Assembly (NCBI GenBank): GCA_031270585.1
Contig: JAISXK010000106.1
Coordinates: forward strand, 1 to 29,820
From: Clostridiales bacterium
Lineage (GTDB): Bacteria > Bacillota > Clostridia > Christensenellales > CAG-138
Direction: 5' to 3'
DNA: 29,820 nucleotides
The notes beneath the pieces are model-generated. The model was not told where the DNA came from. It made no database searches and saw nothing but the letters and a program-made list of their open reading frames with translations. Made by a program: the position numbers and the translations under genes. Each line of letters starts with the position of its first letter. Positions within the stretch are counted from its first letter, which is position 1. Below are positions 29,679-29,820 of the stretch, one piece after another.

Positions 29679-29708
29679 ATTATAGCAAACTGGCGACTTT
29701 CCTGTCAA
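29679..29708 (-). promoter_or_regulatory. Strong sigma-A promoter of the tRNA-Ser transcript
   Basis: On the minus strand a perfect TTGACA (29708-29703), 18-nt spacer and a perfect TATAAT (29684-29679). It reads first through the half-tRNA remnant and then the intact tRNA-Ser. Confidence 0.8.
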
Positions 29709-29820
29709 CGCATCGCATTGCCCCAAAAAATAACCAAAAAATTTTTCTTGTGAAATCTCCTCTAAAGTCTCTTGCCCATATTGACATCAGGGTAGGACGC
29801 AACTACAATATATAGTGTTG

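Noticed and set aside
29621..29815. 64-codon plus-strand frame at the window end
   Set aside because: It covers the tRNA promoter on the other strand and has no ribosome site or recognisable product.
1..29820. CRISPR array
   Set aside because: No regularly spaced direct repeats seen anywhere in the window.

Overview
The window reads as chromosomal DNA of a Clostridia-type Firmicute of moderate GC content. The evidence is the gene order DUF2232-gdpP-rplI-dnaB (the yybS-yybT-rplI-dnaB block of Bacillus and relatives), a DegV protein, strong Shine-Dalgarno sites, a wall-anchored protein with a PPxTG-type sorting signal, a BclA-like surface protein behind a possible sigma-K promoter, and PTS genes. 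Species cannot be named from the sequence alone.

Layout. (1) 1-7933, minus strand, housekeeping: the start of a nitroreductase-family gene cut by the window edge, dnaB, rplI, gdpP (c-di-AMP phosphodiesterase), a DUF2232 membrane protein, rmuC, degV and a small Smr-domain protein. (2) 7934-9822: a 400-bp intergenic region with a perfect palindrome, then a plus-strand cell-wall-anchored repeat protein. (3) 9823-10315: a decayed IS256-family transposase end and a terminator. (4) 10316-19938: an accessory carbohydrate locus. On the minus strand a PRD/BglG-type regulator, enzyme I, HPr, an unknown two-helix membrane protein and glucitol-type EIIA, EIIC and EIIBC proteins form one tight operon, preceded by a DeoR-type repressor. 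Divergent from the repressor, on the plus strand, are a class III aminotransferase and a GutQ/KpsF-like SIS isomerase. (5) 20126-23960: a PfkB sugar kinase, a BclA-like protein, a MITE-like repeat, a WG-repeat protein and a SanA/DUF218 protein. (6) 24197-26309: a small unknown protein, a threonine ammonia-lyase with ACT domain, and gene debris including an IS1595-family fragment. (7) 26377-29183: an OmpR-family two-component system and a lipoprotein with two PepSY domains. (8) 29184-29820: tRNA-Ser(UGA) with a strong promoter and a half-tRNA remnant between promoter and tRNA.

The most interesting system is the locus at 10.3-19.9 kb. It looks like a self-contained PTS (own EI and HPr) with glucitol-family transporter subunits. 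The usual sugar-alcohol dehydrogenase is absent, and an aminotransferase plus a sugar-phosphate isomerase stand beside it. This suggests uptake and phosphorylation of an amino-sugar or amino-alditol followed by transamination and isomerisation; the substrate is inference. Its EIIA subunit lacks the histidine expected at the phosphorylation site, so the phosphate path may be altered.

A second clear observation is a matched pair of promoters in the two-component region. Both carry TTCATCT-N4-TTCATCT followed by exactly 8 nt and a -10 hexamer, one before the response regulator gene and one inside the 3' end of the kinase gene in front of the PepSY lipoprotein. This is the pattern expected of an autoregulated circuit with the lipoprotein as its output.
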